Of a stretch of 64,000 nt of DNA, positions 1 through 11,300 are shown one piece after another. Numbering within the stretch: position 1 is the stretch's first letter; each line of letters opens with the position of its first letter. Position numbers and translations under genes: made by a program. This DNA comes from Rhytidiadelphus loreus (Eukaryota; Streptophyta; Bryopsida; Hypnales; Hylocomiaceae): positions 13,707,001-13,771,000 of the forward strand of contig OX344765.1 of the NCBI GenBank assembly GCA_947034895.1. Direction: 5' to 3'. Under the pieces are notes generated by a model that worked only from the letters and a program-made list of their open reading frames with translations, searched no databases and was not told the DNA's origin.

Positions 1-1266
1 AGGTTTCAATGCTGGTACTGTTACTGACATTGTGACAAAGGTCAAAGCCTGCAAGAAATCATCCCCAGGGAAGTATATTCAGCTGTAATACCTCAATTAT
101 ACTTACCAAGTAGAATCAAAATTTTCGAAAATTACGTAAGCTATTAACCATTGATTGACCATAAATACGACAGACCATTCGTTTCGATTTCGCTGGACTT
201 TGACACTTACAAAAGACGTGACAATAGGCACTAGTTCAAGCACAGATACTGACCGGTAATTCACCCTACTTTGTCACATTTAGTATTAATGGAAGATGAT
301 CCGCAGTATAAGTACAGGATTATTCCGGAAGTGCGTCTAGTATTTGTGTGCCCCGATTGATCATCACGCTTACCAGGAAATATCCGCACAAGAATGTTCC
401 AAGCGTCAAGTATCGTCCAAGATAAGCATCCGCAATGAAGGCTCCAATAAGTGGAGTCATGAAAGTAGTCCCAGACCAATTGTTGACATTCCTGGCCGCA
501 ACCGATATGTCCTCATGTAGGACTTGTGTGAGGTAGATAACTAAATTGGATGAGATTGCATAGAAGGCAATTCTCTCACACACCTCACATCCTGCAGATA
601 TTTACATACAGAGTTGCATCATTTAGTATGAAACGATCTGCACGAGTTGCATAATTAGATGGCTAAAGTTTCTCATTATAACCACAATTTTAGCTTTAGT
701 GAAAACTATTCCCGCTCGAGTGAGACGAGATTCAGGGAGTGAGAGATTAGGCTCCCAATTGTATTCCGTGACTCATCAGTTTGTTACGTCCTTGAGAATT
801 TGTGTTCAGCCTGGAGATCCACCCGAAGATAGTGGAAGTGTCGTATACAAAAAATAGCAAATTCTGCAACCGCCAGTATTTGTAACATGTAATGTGTCAT
901 GAACCAAATAGGACACTCCTCAACATGCAGGTGTTATCATTCGATCACTGATCAGTGTTCTGAAACGATTATCAACTGCCTAGTTAGAGTTAAGGTGAAC
1001 CAACCGAATATTGGCCAACACGCCTTCCAATTTCCTGTTCTGGACTTGATTGACGGACGTCCACGGACATCCACAGCTCCATCGGTAACAGTGATGTCGT
1101 CGGCAATATCGTCTTTCACTTGCAGCTCTCGGCTATCTGAACTTTCCGTAGCATACACTACGAGCGCGAGCTCCTTCAACATCGGCAACTCATCAATTGT
1201 TTGCTCTACCGGTGCCATGTTTACTGCTTCGTGCCTGTCACGAAGCCACACGTCAACGACATACAT
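1..1266 (-). CDS. NPF (NRT1/PTR family) proton-coupled transporter, N-terminal exons 1-3, runs off the window
   Basis: Three minus-strand exons join cleanly: 1266..1005 (ATG start, ends in phase 1), 591..374, and 48..1. Introns are 1004..592 and 373..49. Intron 2 begins GTAAGC and ends TTGCAG. The joined 176 residues match the N-terminus of NRT1/PTR transporters. A DGxVDxxGRP and KSxTGNWKAC segment lies near residues 62-83. The ExxER proton-coupling motif reads EVCER at 90-94. Then come a YLTQVLHE segment, AARNVxNWSGTTFxTPLIGAFIADAYLGRY, and a membrane segment ending VPALKP. This is a plasma- or internal-membrane MFS protein; the family moves nitrate, peptides or hormones, and substrate cannot be read from sequence. 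The first 60 residues are unlike the usual family N-terminus, so Met17 (position 1218) is an alternative start. Exons are clearly less AT-rich than the introns. The C-terminal two thirds are outside the window. Confidence 0.9.
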
Positions 1267-2738
1267 TATTTTCTAAGCTTCCCGAATTCAAAGGCATGCA
1301 TTCCAATGATCATTTATGCTCAACAACATTTACATTACTCCATTGCTTTCGAATTCAACAACACCAAAACCTCCTAAACCGTAATCTATCACGAAGTCAT
1401 CGCAAACATACCTGGTGAATTATACTAAGCCTTCATGCAAGCGCTGCGCCTGGCAGCTGAACAGATAATTGAGATAGAAAACGCCCTCAGCATACTATAA
1501 ATCCTCCCGCTCAGAATGGAGGGGCCCTCCCCAAGGCAAGACAAAGCAAGCACGTATGCACAAGAGCGTGGCAACGCAAGCAGTGGCTCAGCCACCGCGC
1601 GCCGCAAGCAGCGAATTGAAGCAAGGTGATATGACGTCGCAGGTAAAAGAAGAGAAATTGTCAGGCCAATATTAAAAATCATACAGAGATCCACGGAACG
1701 AGGAACGCAAGCAAAGAGCTCCTCCCACGGTCGGCATGTTGGCCGTTCCGTTCCCTACAATTTGAGCGGACCGTTAATTGTGTGAAATTTTTGGACGGGA
1801 CCAGCTGCACGTCCGTTACTCCTACTTACGCTACGACTCTACAGTAGACGATCCTCTGTATGTCCACCACCACGTCCTCCAAGCACTCAGGGCAGCGGTG
1901 GAAGGTGAAAATAAATATTATTAATAACTACGTGGAACAGAAATACTATAACTACACGGAACAAAACATATGATCTCTAAGTTACATGGACCAAATCAAT
2001 CCTCTGTGTAGTGTAAGATAGCACTCCTCCCTCACGCACAGTCAGTGTAGCAATGCAGGCAAGGGCCTTGCAGCAGGCTGGCGCTGTTAATTTCACCCTG
2101 CGGTGGTTGCAGCAGCAGTGCGCGCGCGCTTCATCACGGGATCCGGGCGTACTAGTGGCTTCCTCCCTCCGGTCCGTGGCGCCTGTTGTCTTGCCCCACC
2201 ACCGCTTGATCGTCCCGACAGCTGCACCCCGTCATCTGGCGGCATAAAAACGTAAACAGCCGCTGGCAGTACTTTTCCTTCAATTCTTCCTCCACAATTA
2301 ATTCAATGAATTACTCTAGCTCCTCCTCAGTCCTGCTGCTGCTGCTGCATGCCTTCATTGCATCATCGCCAAGGGCAGGAGTACCAGCACTACTCCATGA
2401 ATCCCCCTCCCCGAAGCAAGCACCACCACTCACCGCCGCTCACCTCTTCCCCTCGCGGGCTCGGTGTGTGCGCGCTCAGCTCTCGGAGTCGTACTGTACA
2501 CCCGCCATCGCTATTGCCATCATGATCTTAATAGCTGGTTTCACCCCGCCATTTCCAACTCCCGGCTTAACAGGTTGATGCCCGGATCATTTTGAAATTT
2601 TTCCATCAGTAGAAAATTGGGTCTACAATGACTGAAAACTTTGTCCGGAATGACTAGTTTTTAGTCATTGTGGACAAAGTTTACAACCATTCAAAGACAT
2701 GTTTTTCTACTACATGCATGATCGAGTTGGAAAGGAGG
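1267..2738. other. Upstream region of the transporter gene, with a GC-richer block and no assignable gene
   Basis: This stretch should hold the promoter and 5' leader of the minus-strand transporter, but no convincing TATA box or leader exon could be picked. About 2040-2530 is distinctly GC-richer than the window, with CpG-containing words. It carries two plus-strand open frames: 2053-2247, and 2306-2578. The second begins with a serine/leucine-rich stretch resembling a signal peptide and follows a pyrimidine-rich leader. Neither resembles a known protein, and codons after about residue 60 look random. It could be a divergent promoter/CpG-rich 5' region or the remnant of a truncated gene. A small imperfect hairpin lies at about 2610-2715. 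Confidence 0.35.
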
Positions 2739-4774
2739 TTAACCCCTAAAAGGACCAGCCTTCAATTTTGGGCAACACTGAGATTTTGGGCAGGTATTTA
2801 TGACTGGAGATTTGCATATTGCAGTCTGGAATTTTAATAGATGGTGGGGACAAGGAATATCTTTCATATGCACTAAATTTTATGACATTTGGAAATATGA
2901 GTACAAAGTTATGGCCTAATACGTTGATTTTTTTTCCCAATTGGGCAGGCCGAGCAGATCAGAAAAATCACTTTTTTCAAAATCATAAATTTGAAATTGG
3001 TTTTCTAGAGGTATATAAACGTAGAAAGCTTTGAATCATTCCATTTTGATCAATGAGTCAAAAGTTACGAAGAGTTTTAGTTCGTGGGCAATTATGGAAT
3101 CTCTACTCTAAAATAAACTTTGAAGTCCTTTATCTTACTCAATTTTCAATGTTTTTTGAAAAAAATAAAATCATAGGATGTAGATTGTTTATTACAACAT
3201 TGCAACCATTGGAATTTTCATTTTTCAATTCCATAACTAAATTCTTAACAATTTTGTATTCTGAATCATTCTCTATTTCTTTTTGCTTACTATTTTTTTC
3301 CTAAATGCTATACAATTCCAAATGATGTGAATTTTTTTAAGGTTATAGCCAACTTGTCTAGGAAAAAGAATTCAAAGAAGTACTACCATTTTGAACATTT
3401 TTTCATAGAAAAGTGAGCTTGCGAAGCAAAACTCCCTTTTTTTTCGCAGGGCCAAAAAATGATTTAAGTGAATTTGAATGTTATAGCTTGCAATCCACAT
3501 GGTGAAAATTTCTGAATTTTTTTCCACATCTTTTCTAACCAACGTACTACAAGATCCTATGGTTACTTGTGTGCAAAAATGTTTTTTTTCTAAAAGTTGG
3601 TACTTGTATTAGAAATGGCAATTTTAGAGCATTTTTGGTGAAAATATAGTCAAAGAACTTTAGGGGCTAATGCTAAAAAGATCTTGGATTTAGCATTAGG
3701 TTTTGGATTTTTTAGGTTGTGTGTCTTAAATTGTGCTAAAATAATGGAGTGGAATATTTCCAATTTAACAAAATTGACGTTAAGAGTTGGTTTTAGAAAC
3801 GGAACCTACTCCCTCAAGAACACTACTGTAGTCAATCTTGTTGAATAAAACCACATGCTAAAAAACTGGACCTAGAGTGTTTTTCAAGAAAAATTGCCAA
3901 AACTGCCATGTTTTATTGCATTGCCTAAAATTGAAAACAATAACCTTTTTTTTGCACTACAACTGTAAAAAAGTTACTAGACTACTATGAAAATGTGTTA
4001 GAAAAATCTTAGCCCATTTGGCCATATGGATTAAAAGATTATAACTTTTTGATTGAGAAAAAAAAATGTTTTTTTAATTCTTACAAAATGGGGTCAATAG
4101 ACTTTTGGTCCTCTTGGAGGAATTATTTTTGTCTCTCTACCATTGAATTCTAAATCTTGTTAGATACACTTATGAATAATTTGAAAAGCAAATTTGGAGT
4201 CTAGTGTACTCTGAACCTCCTTGCAATTTAAGTGAATTGGCAATACAATGGTCATTTGGGGATGATTTCTTGTGCAACGAAGAAATTTTTTATTTGAGAC
4301 CCACAAAATGAAAAGTTAGAGAGAAATATTTGGAATATGTGGGAATTTTTATTAAGAACTTTGACTACATCAATTGCAAGATAAAAAATCTTCAAGTTCA
4401 AAGAAAATATTTTTTTTCAAAATTGCCCCGACATAGTTGACAAAGTTTGACTCCTCTTAGAATGTGATTTGAAAACTGAATTTATTTATTTATAATTTTA
4501 GGCCATATTTTATTGGTTATATACATACCAAATTTCAACAGTCAATGAAGGTTTCAACAAAAGATGCCCCAAAGATTTCCAAATTGTTTTAATTGCTCAA
4601 ATTTTCTCAAGCACCAGAACTTCTAATTTGGAAATCTGATTGAATTTTTTCTTAATTCCTATGAAGGAAGTGAATGTTCCCATCTTCTATCAAAAATTTG
4701 AGAACATCCATTAAAAATTGACTTTGTATGGCCCTACCAAAGTTTTCAAGTGTCCATTGGTCCCACGGGGTTAA
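2739..4774. mobile_element. piggyBac-like non-autonomous element (2.0 kb)
   Basis: The element starts TTAA-CCCCTAAAAGGACCA and ends TGGTCCCACGGGG-TTAA, so inverted ends sit just inside TTAA on both sides. TTAA target sites with TIRs beginning CCC are the hallmark of the piggyBac superfamily. The interior is AT-rich with only short open frames (for example 2819-3034 and 3053-3304) that resemble nothing known. The same ends recur at 50,418 and 54,939. No transposase is present. Assignment rests on ends and target site only. Confidence 0.6.
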
Positions 4775-4819
4775 AGGCCCTCCTCAATATGAATATGATA
4801 CAGACAAATGCAAATACAA

Positions 4820-5100
4820 CATTAGAAGAGATTTCAGGCTACGGGAGGGTTGCGAGTTCCCAGCTTGTTTCCAACGCGAGAACTGCGCTCTCACAACGCA
4901 ATGACGTGGAATAGAGACTGTCACGTCATTTTTTGAAGAAAAAAAATTTAATTAATTTTTTTTCAATTTCTTTTTACATTTTGAGAAGTATTTTTTTTTT
5001 AATTTTTAAAAAGGTGACGTGGCAGTGCTTGTATTTGGAGGGACTAGGCATTGGGAGGTGCTTGAAACGGCCTTCCAAGACCCCATAATCTCCTCTAATG
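4820..5100. mobile_element. CATTAGA-family MITE, copy 1
   Basis: It begins CATTAGAAGAG and ends CTCCTCTAATG, with imperfect inverted termini of about 30 bp. The interior has a GC-rich left part (gttcccag..), a TGACGTGG/CACGTCA pair and a long T/A-rich core. The same layout recurs at 14,247, 25,940, 45,913 and 48,132. It lies 45 bp beyond the preceding piggyBac-like element. It is non-coding. Confidence 0.6.
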
Positions 5101-5265
5101 TCACAAATACAATCACAAATATTAATATAAGTGGAGATTTTGTAGTCCTATATTGTTTGTTGAAATGAGGATTCCAAAAATACATATACTAAAATTCCAA
5201 AATTTTCATATATGAGGGATTCTAAAAATTCCACACCTAAAAGATTACAAAAGTCAAATCAACTT

Positions 5266-5495
5266 GATGCCACATTTAACTACTTTTGGACTTTGGAAAG
5301 TCCAAAATTAGTAATGGTCATCAAGAGAAAAAGAAATTATTCATGAGGAGATAATGCAAAACATCCAAAGATCTAGGCAAAACATTGGGAGATTTGTACA
5401 AACATCAAGGGATACCCCAATGTTATTATCCAGAGATCTCCCGATGTTTTGTTTAAAATTCATTGAACAATCTAGAAGTAGTTAAATGTGGCATC
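5266..5495. mobile_element. GATGCCACATTTAAC-family MITE, copy 1 (about 230 bp)
   Basis: The inverted termini GATGCCACATTTAACTACTT and (at the far end) AGTAGTTAAATGTGGCATC are near perfect. The interior contains repeated words around 'aaacatt..agatct' that also occur in the second copy at 28,906-29,134, which supports a mobile family. It is non-coding. Confidence 0.65.
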
Positions 5496-6088
5496 TTGGA
5501 ATTTTGTGACCATTAGTTTAAAATTTGATACATAGTCCCACTCCTAACAAGTAGACTTCCATTACAAGTGCCCTCCAAAGTGTCATTAAACCATTCCCAT
5601 ATTGATTTTAATTTTAGGACCAAGCTATATGATGGTTTCACTAGCCTAGGGAGTTTTGCTTTGAAAATTTATAGAAATTACATGTCTTATCCCAAAATTA
5701 TATGTATATTTTGAATTTTTCTTTTTCTTTTGCTAATACTAAGTAAGTGTTTATTTCAAGAGAAGGTGCCTCCAAATATGTTGAATTGCTTATTTTGACA
5801 ATTTTGGATGTTTTCACATTTAGACAGTACAATTTTCATATAATTTTCATATGATAAATTGAAGAGAACTCCTCCATTAAACTAGATTTAGACTAAGTTA
5901 AGTTATAAGAACCTCCATGAGCCTTAGTGACACACACCAAAATTTGGCCGGGGCCCAAAATTTCCTACACTCATACAGTAAGTTACTATGGATTACACTG
6001 TAAGCTCACTGGTCCACTGGACAGTCATGTCAATGATTCAGTGTTCACAAATGATTACTTACAAACACAAGTGTATTTAACTGAGAGA
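5496..6088. other. AT-rich intergenic DNA, no gene seen
   Basis: No coding frame, RNA gene or clear repeat end was recognised here. A short plus-strand frame at 5927-6115 overlaps the next hairpin and looks random. Confidence 0.5.
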
Positions 6089-6204
6089 TTAACCCTAAAA
6101 TTGCCAACCTCCTGAAATGTACATGTTGCTTTTTCATTGCTTTTTCATTGTATCAACAATGTACAAATACTTTACATTTCAGGAGGTGGGCAATTTTAGA
6201 GCCC
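6089..6204. repeat. Small hairpin element with a piggyBac-like left end
   Basis: The left arm begins TTAACCCTAAAATTGCC. Two arms of about 26 bp (6095-6120 and about 6172-6198) are complementary at all but one or two positions, around a loop of about 50 bp. The left end carries TTAACCC; the right end has lost the expected GGGTTAA. It is probably an old MITE. Confidence 0.5.
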
Positions 6205-7872
6205 ACTGCATTTGAATTTCAAAAATTCATAACTAATTCTAGAAAGTTCCAAAACATATGAAACAACTTGGGTTAGATGTCAATTCCACTTGTCTTTCAA
6301 GGATAATTTACTGAAAAATATTTCAAGAAGTTTCACCTCCCCAAAAATCAGTTCCATCTCTTAAATGGTCGATTTATGGACTTGTTACCTTAAGGTTTAC
6401 AATATGAAAAAATCTACATACTTCGCTCCTTGGGTGTTGAAGGACATCAACACACAGACATGCCAAAAAGGTGTGGTTTTGGTGACCAGGGCCTCACTGT
6501 TGCTCCTGTGCCCCAAGGCATAGAAGCCAAGAAGGGGCCCCAAGTGTGATATGCAATGTGAAGTAGTTTAGTTGCATAAAAATCAAATTATAGACATTTA
6601 ACTTTTAAAAAATCAAATTAGAGACATGTGAATTTTAAATGCAGCGAGTAACTTACGTTGACTGAACTCAGTTGACGTCTATTGAAAGGAATGTGAAAGG
6701 AATGTGATGTAGACTTGAAAGAGTTTTTGCATGGCCCTCTACGTAAGCAAATGGTTTTTCAATTGGACCTCCCTTTTGAGAAATCATTGCAAGTGGCAGG
6801 AGTCAGCCTGCATGGCATGCACGTAGGTATTCTAAGCTTTAAGTTCTAAGTTTAAGTTAAGGCAGAGTGGACCTTGCCTGAATGTGTGAGTTCAGAATGG
6901 GTAAGCTGCACATGTTGGGAGTCTGCAGAATTCAGACTTCTGTGCAACATATGCACGCACCCATTGTTGTACAGTCCCTACTATATAAAAAAATAATTTT
7001 TACTAGATCTTATAATTTTGACTGGCAAATGGAATGAGCGAGGATTTCAGCACATTATTTGGACACCGAATAAATAAGTCAGTATGAATTACAATTGATT
7101 CATGTATAATTTGCACTACAATAATGTTACTAAAAAAATTCTCTCTAAGTGTTATTAGAAATCAATAGTAGACTCTTTAATTTACTCTTGATCGTAAACT
7201 TTCATGTTTTGATTGTGTACATCTTGTGTAATCTATGTTTGGAATATTGTGAGGCTTTTTGGTTGGAAATGTGTAGTAGGTGTTGGAGGGTGTTGATTAT
7301 GAGTGCACAATCATTTACCTTACTGTTAATTGCCACTTAGTAGTTTGTAATTGCAGCTTCTCATTCATGGCATTGTGGAGATTTAACTTACAGTGAATTG
7401 GATGCCAAAGTTGGTGTCTTGTTGCAGGCTCCATGAGTTTGTGATTTTCAACTGTACTTGAAAACCACACAAATTTGGGACTAAGAATTTGAAACAAACT
7501 TGACCATCGTCTCTATGGCCAGCACTCCAGGAGTAAGGGTTAAGTTTGATTGCATGACTCACATTGCAGGAATCAAACTGGGTGACGCTCTTGTCAACTG
7601 GCCGATGTTGCCCAAACTCTCTTTCAATTTGTGTTGATCATCAAGCAAAAAATGTGCCGTAAACTGTCTAGAACTTGTGTGATGACATAATTAATTATCT
7701 GACTCCAAGCTTGCCTATTGTGTATTGAAGTACTTAATAACTTGAAAACACAATCAGAAGTATCAATTTACAACCCACTCAAACTGAAGTTCAGTTAGTA
7801 TCTTCCTAAATGGTCACAACTTCAGTTCCTCCACACCATAACATTACTTAACCCCTAAATGTCTGAGCTAAT
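6205..7872. other. AT-rich intergenic DNA with old repeat traces, no gene
   Basis: About 6210-6440 resembles 13,725-13,925 (shared 'aattcataactaattc', 'gaaac..cttgggtta' and 'atttatgg' blocks), so both are diverged copies of one repeat. Small frames at 7149-7340 and 7315-7497 show no family resemblance. Confidence 0.4.
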
Positions 7873-8391
7873 TACTACAAGAAAATTGTGATCAAAACAA
7901 TAGAAAATCAACATTTCTATGTTGTTATGGGCATTGGTGGTCACAACTTGACTAAACTTATAAAATTTTGTAATTAAAGACGTTGTACGATTTCTGTTGT
8001 TCTAGGCATGTCAAAAAAATATTTGACCAAATCAACAAAAATCTAATAAATTTTATAAGTAAAAATTTGTTATTTGTATGTGCACATGTGAATTCAACCG
8101 TGGTGTGTTGGATAGGAAATGTGGTTTGCAAGAGTAAGGGCCTAGGATCAAACCCGGGTGCCAACACCTTTTATTGATGTGGCAGTTTTGACCCATTGAT
8201 ATAGCAGTGTTGTCATTGATGATGTGGTAATTTTGACTTGTTGACATGACAATTTTATTTTTATTCTTTAAATTTCCGTTGTCCAAATCAACAGTTATGA
8301 AACAATAAATTTTAGTGGACTTTTGACCAAAACAATAGGGGTAAACAACAATTTTTAGTTGTTTCGGTCATAGATTTTTCTAGTATTGCAA
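7873..8391. mobile_element. Degenerate element with CACTA-like ends
   Basis: The left end reads TTACTACAAGAAAATTGTG and the right end, reversed, reads ATACTAGAAAAATCTATG. Both are followed inside by 'ATCAAAACAAT'-type words in inverted arrangement. This resembles worn CACTA termini (CACTACAAGAAAA). No target duplication was found. The interior has a GC-richer stretch at 8085-8230 and no credible gene. Confidence 0.35.
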
Positions 8392-11300
8392 CCAAACACA
8401 CCAAAGTTTGGTGTCAACAAAACTTTGAAGTTAAATAAAACCTTACCAAGTTACTATATTTGGTAGGATATTATTTAGACAAATTATTTTTGAAGTCTGG
8501 TTTTAGTGTCAAAAATCCAATTTTAAAAATGAATGATTATTATTTTCTATTCAAGATTTTGTGCAAAGGTGTCCATTACAAATCTTCATTTTTTAGTATT
8601 GAGAGCTCTCAAAAATGTGCTTCAAATATACCATATCTTGGAGAAAAAATCACATTAAAAATTCTTTAAAAAAATTTATAGAGTAGATTTTGGGAAGTCA
8701 TAGATTGATTGGGGTTATGCATATTTTGTCCTTCAACCTAGTGTTCAAGAATTTTTTGGAGTTCCTACAATTGATTTCCTCCTTCCACAAAAATGGACTA
8801 GTGTTTTTCTAGTGGTCATTAGTTGTATCCTCTCAATCAGAAAATGTATTGGTTTATTTCCTACAATATTAATTCTTCATTAGCCATTTTCCTCCACACT
8901 TAATTGTCAATGGCTAACTTGTTAGATTCTTGTAATGCAATAAAAACTAGTTTCAAATCAAAAGTACTAATTAATATTGCATCATTGGCAGGAATTGAAC
9001 TTGGCATAGCCCTTCACCATTTGAAGGCCAAAGATCCTCCAAACTCATTCAAGATGGATTTGAGAATAGTAATAAAAACTTTCATGAAATCAAAAGAGTT
9101 CAGGAATCAAAGTTTTCACCTTCTTCAAATGGTTCTTCTACTCCCTTATAAGATACCGCTTAGAATTGATATATAAATAAAATGCTTATAGGGTAAGTGC
9201 TTATAGACATTGAGACACAATGAGCAACTGTCTTTATCTAACCTCTAAAGAAAAAGGATTAATTATTTGAAAACAACCAATTTAACTCGTCATAATTTGA
9301 AAATTATAATTTAATTGAGGCCATATTCATATCATTGGAATCAATAAAAAAATATTTTGTCTATAGGTCCAATCAAAGAATTTGAAAAAATAGTCACCAT
9401 ATTACCTATTCAAATATCTACCAACAAAAATGTGACCCAAATTTGGACCTTTTGGTTTGGTTTTCAAGGGGCTAGAGGTTCAAGTTGAGGTTCTAAATAG
9501 GATTTCTATAAGAGATTGAACATTTTGAAAACAAATGATACAAAACCGGAAGGAAATTGGTAGGGCTACAAATCAATTGATGCCCCCTCCCAATATTTTT
9601 CCCACTTCCACCAGTTAACTTCAAATTAGCCGCCGATTTTCCTTGATCATTGTCGCAACCTCATATTTTTTGGTGACCTTAATTTTAGATTTGACATGTG
9701 AAAAGAACATTGAAAGACTTCAAATCACTTTCACAGGTTTAACACCTTCATGATTAAACATTATAACTTTTCAATATATAAATGATATTGTTTTTTGTTT
9801 TTATCCTATGTGATCTTTAACATGCTAGTTTGAATTTGTGCACTTACAATTCAAAAGAAATTGATAAAACTTATGAAAATGTTGACTTTTTGTCAAAAGG
9901 TTTTGGATGATAAATGCTCTAGGATTGTCAAAATATTCTCATGACACTCAATCCTACTGTGTCAAGTAAATAATGGCCCTTTAAATTTAAGTTTAGTGAG
10001 CTTGATTCTATCTCACTTGGTGATTTATCAATTTACTATTTATGGGGCACATTTGGTGACCAAAAGTGGGAGGACAAGAATTTTGAGGGGTCGTAAAAAT
10101 AGATGTAAATTTTTAGCACATCATATTCAATGTGCATGGGTAAAAATGTTCTAACACATTAAAGAATAAGGGGAGTCATGATTTTTGAAATTATGAAGAT
10201 GTAGTATATAATGCAACTTCAATGATTATTTAATGATAGTTTTTAATCAATAATGTAAAATATGATTTAAAAATCAAATTAATTTTGTTACATCAAGTAA
10301 ATTATCATTGTCCACATCGTCAAAAAACTAAAAATTACCAAAAATTACACTAATCTTCATAAAATTGAATTTTTTTGGATGATATTGACAATGATAATTT
10401 ACTTTTGGGGGGATTCTTTGGATCAATTATGTGCATCATGAATTCTAGTCTTTGGACAAAAAGAGGGAACTTAAAAACGCATTATATGGTTATGAAATAT
10501 AAATTGAACTCATTGCCCAATTCAACAAATGTTTCAAATGCAAGGGCATTAAGATATAACAATGGTCTATATTGCAACCTATACTCTCTCTACAATTTCT
10601 AATGCTATCCCATGCTTTCAATCCCCCCCCAAAATTCAAATATTGTGAGAACCAACAACATTTGCATGTTTGTCAAACTGTTATTAATTTTAATTCTATA
10701 AATGTCAATTTCCTTCAATTTGTGTGTACAACAATTTGAAATGATGTATACCAACACGCTAAGGCACAAAATTTAAAGTTTTTTTGGAGTTCTAAGAAAA
10801 AATTGGCAAAAGATAAAATAATTTCAAATCTTGTTGAACAACACTAAATTTTTGACATGGCTAACTTTGAAATTGATTTTCTTTCAAATCACAACTAATT
10901 TTTTCTTCAAACTTCCATGGTAATGTATAGTATGCTATACACTACAATTTTCATATGTCTACTTGTGGACTTTGTCCATTGATATTTATTGTATGGTTGT
11001 TTGAATGAAAACGTTTCAAAGTTGTACTCAGTTTTGTTTGTCATTGTATCTATCTAATATATTTGCAAAACCTATATAATCTAAGCTCCTATGATAAAGA
11101 ATTAGAAACCTTCAATATATTCCTCATTGCATTAGTTATGATATGAAGCTGTAACACATTTTTCTTGGTGCTTCAGGTATTTAATTTTGTACTTGCATTA
11201 ATTTAGAGACAATTGTGTAAAATATCATGAAAATTTGAGAAATTTGAGAAATATTCTTAAGAATTTAGACAAGGGGAATTTAGTTGAAAACATGTATTAA

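Noticed and set aside
320..583. Transporter frame read straight past 374 as a premature stop (pseudogene)
   Set aside because: A consensus donor GTAAGC at 373 and an acceptor at 50-49 join in phase to the expected continuation (..MSVTVPALKP). The stop is intronic.
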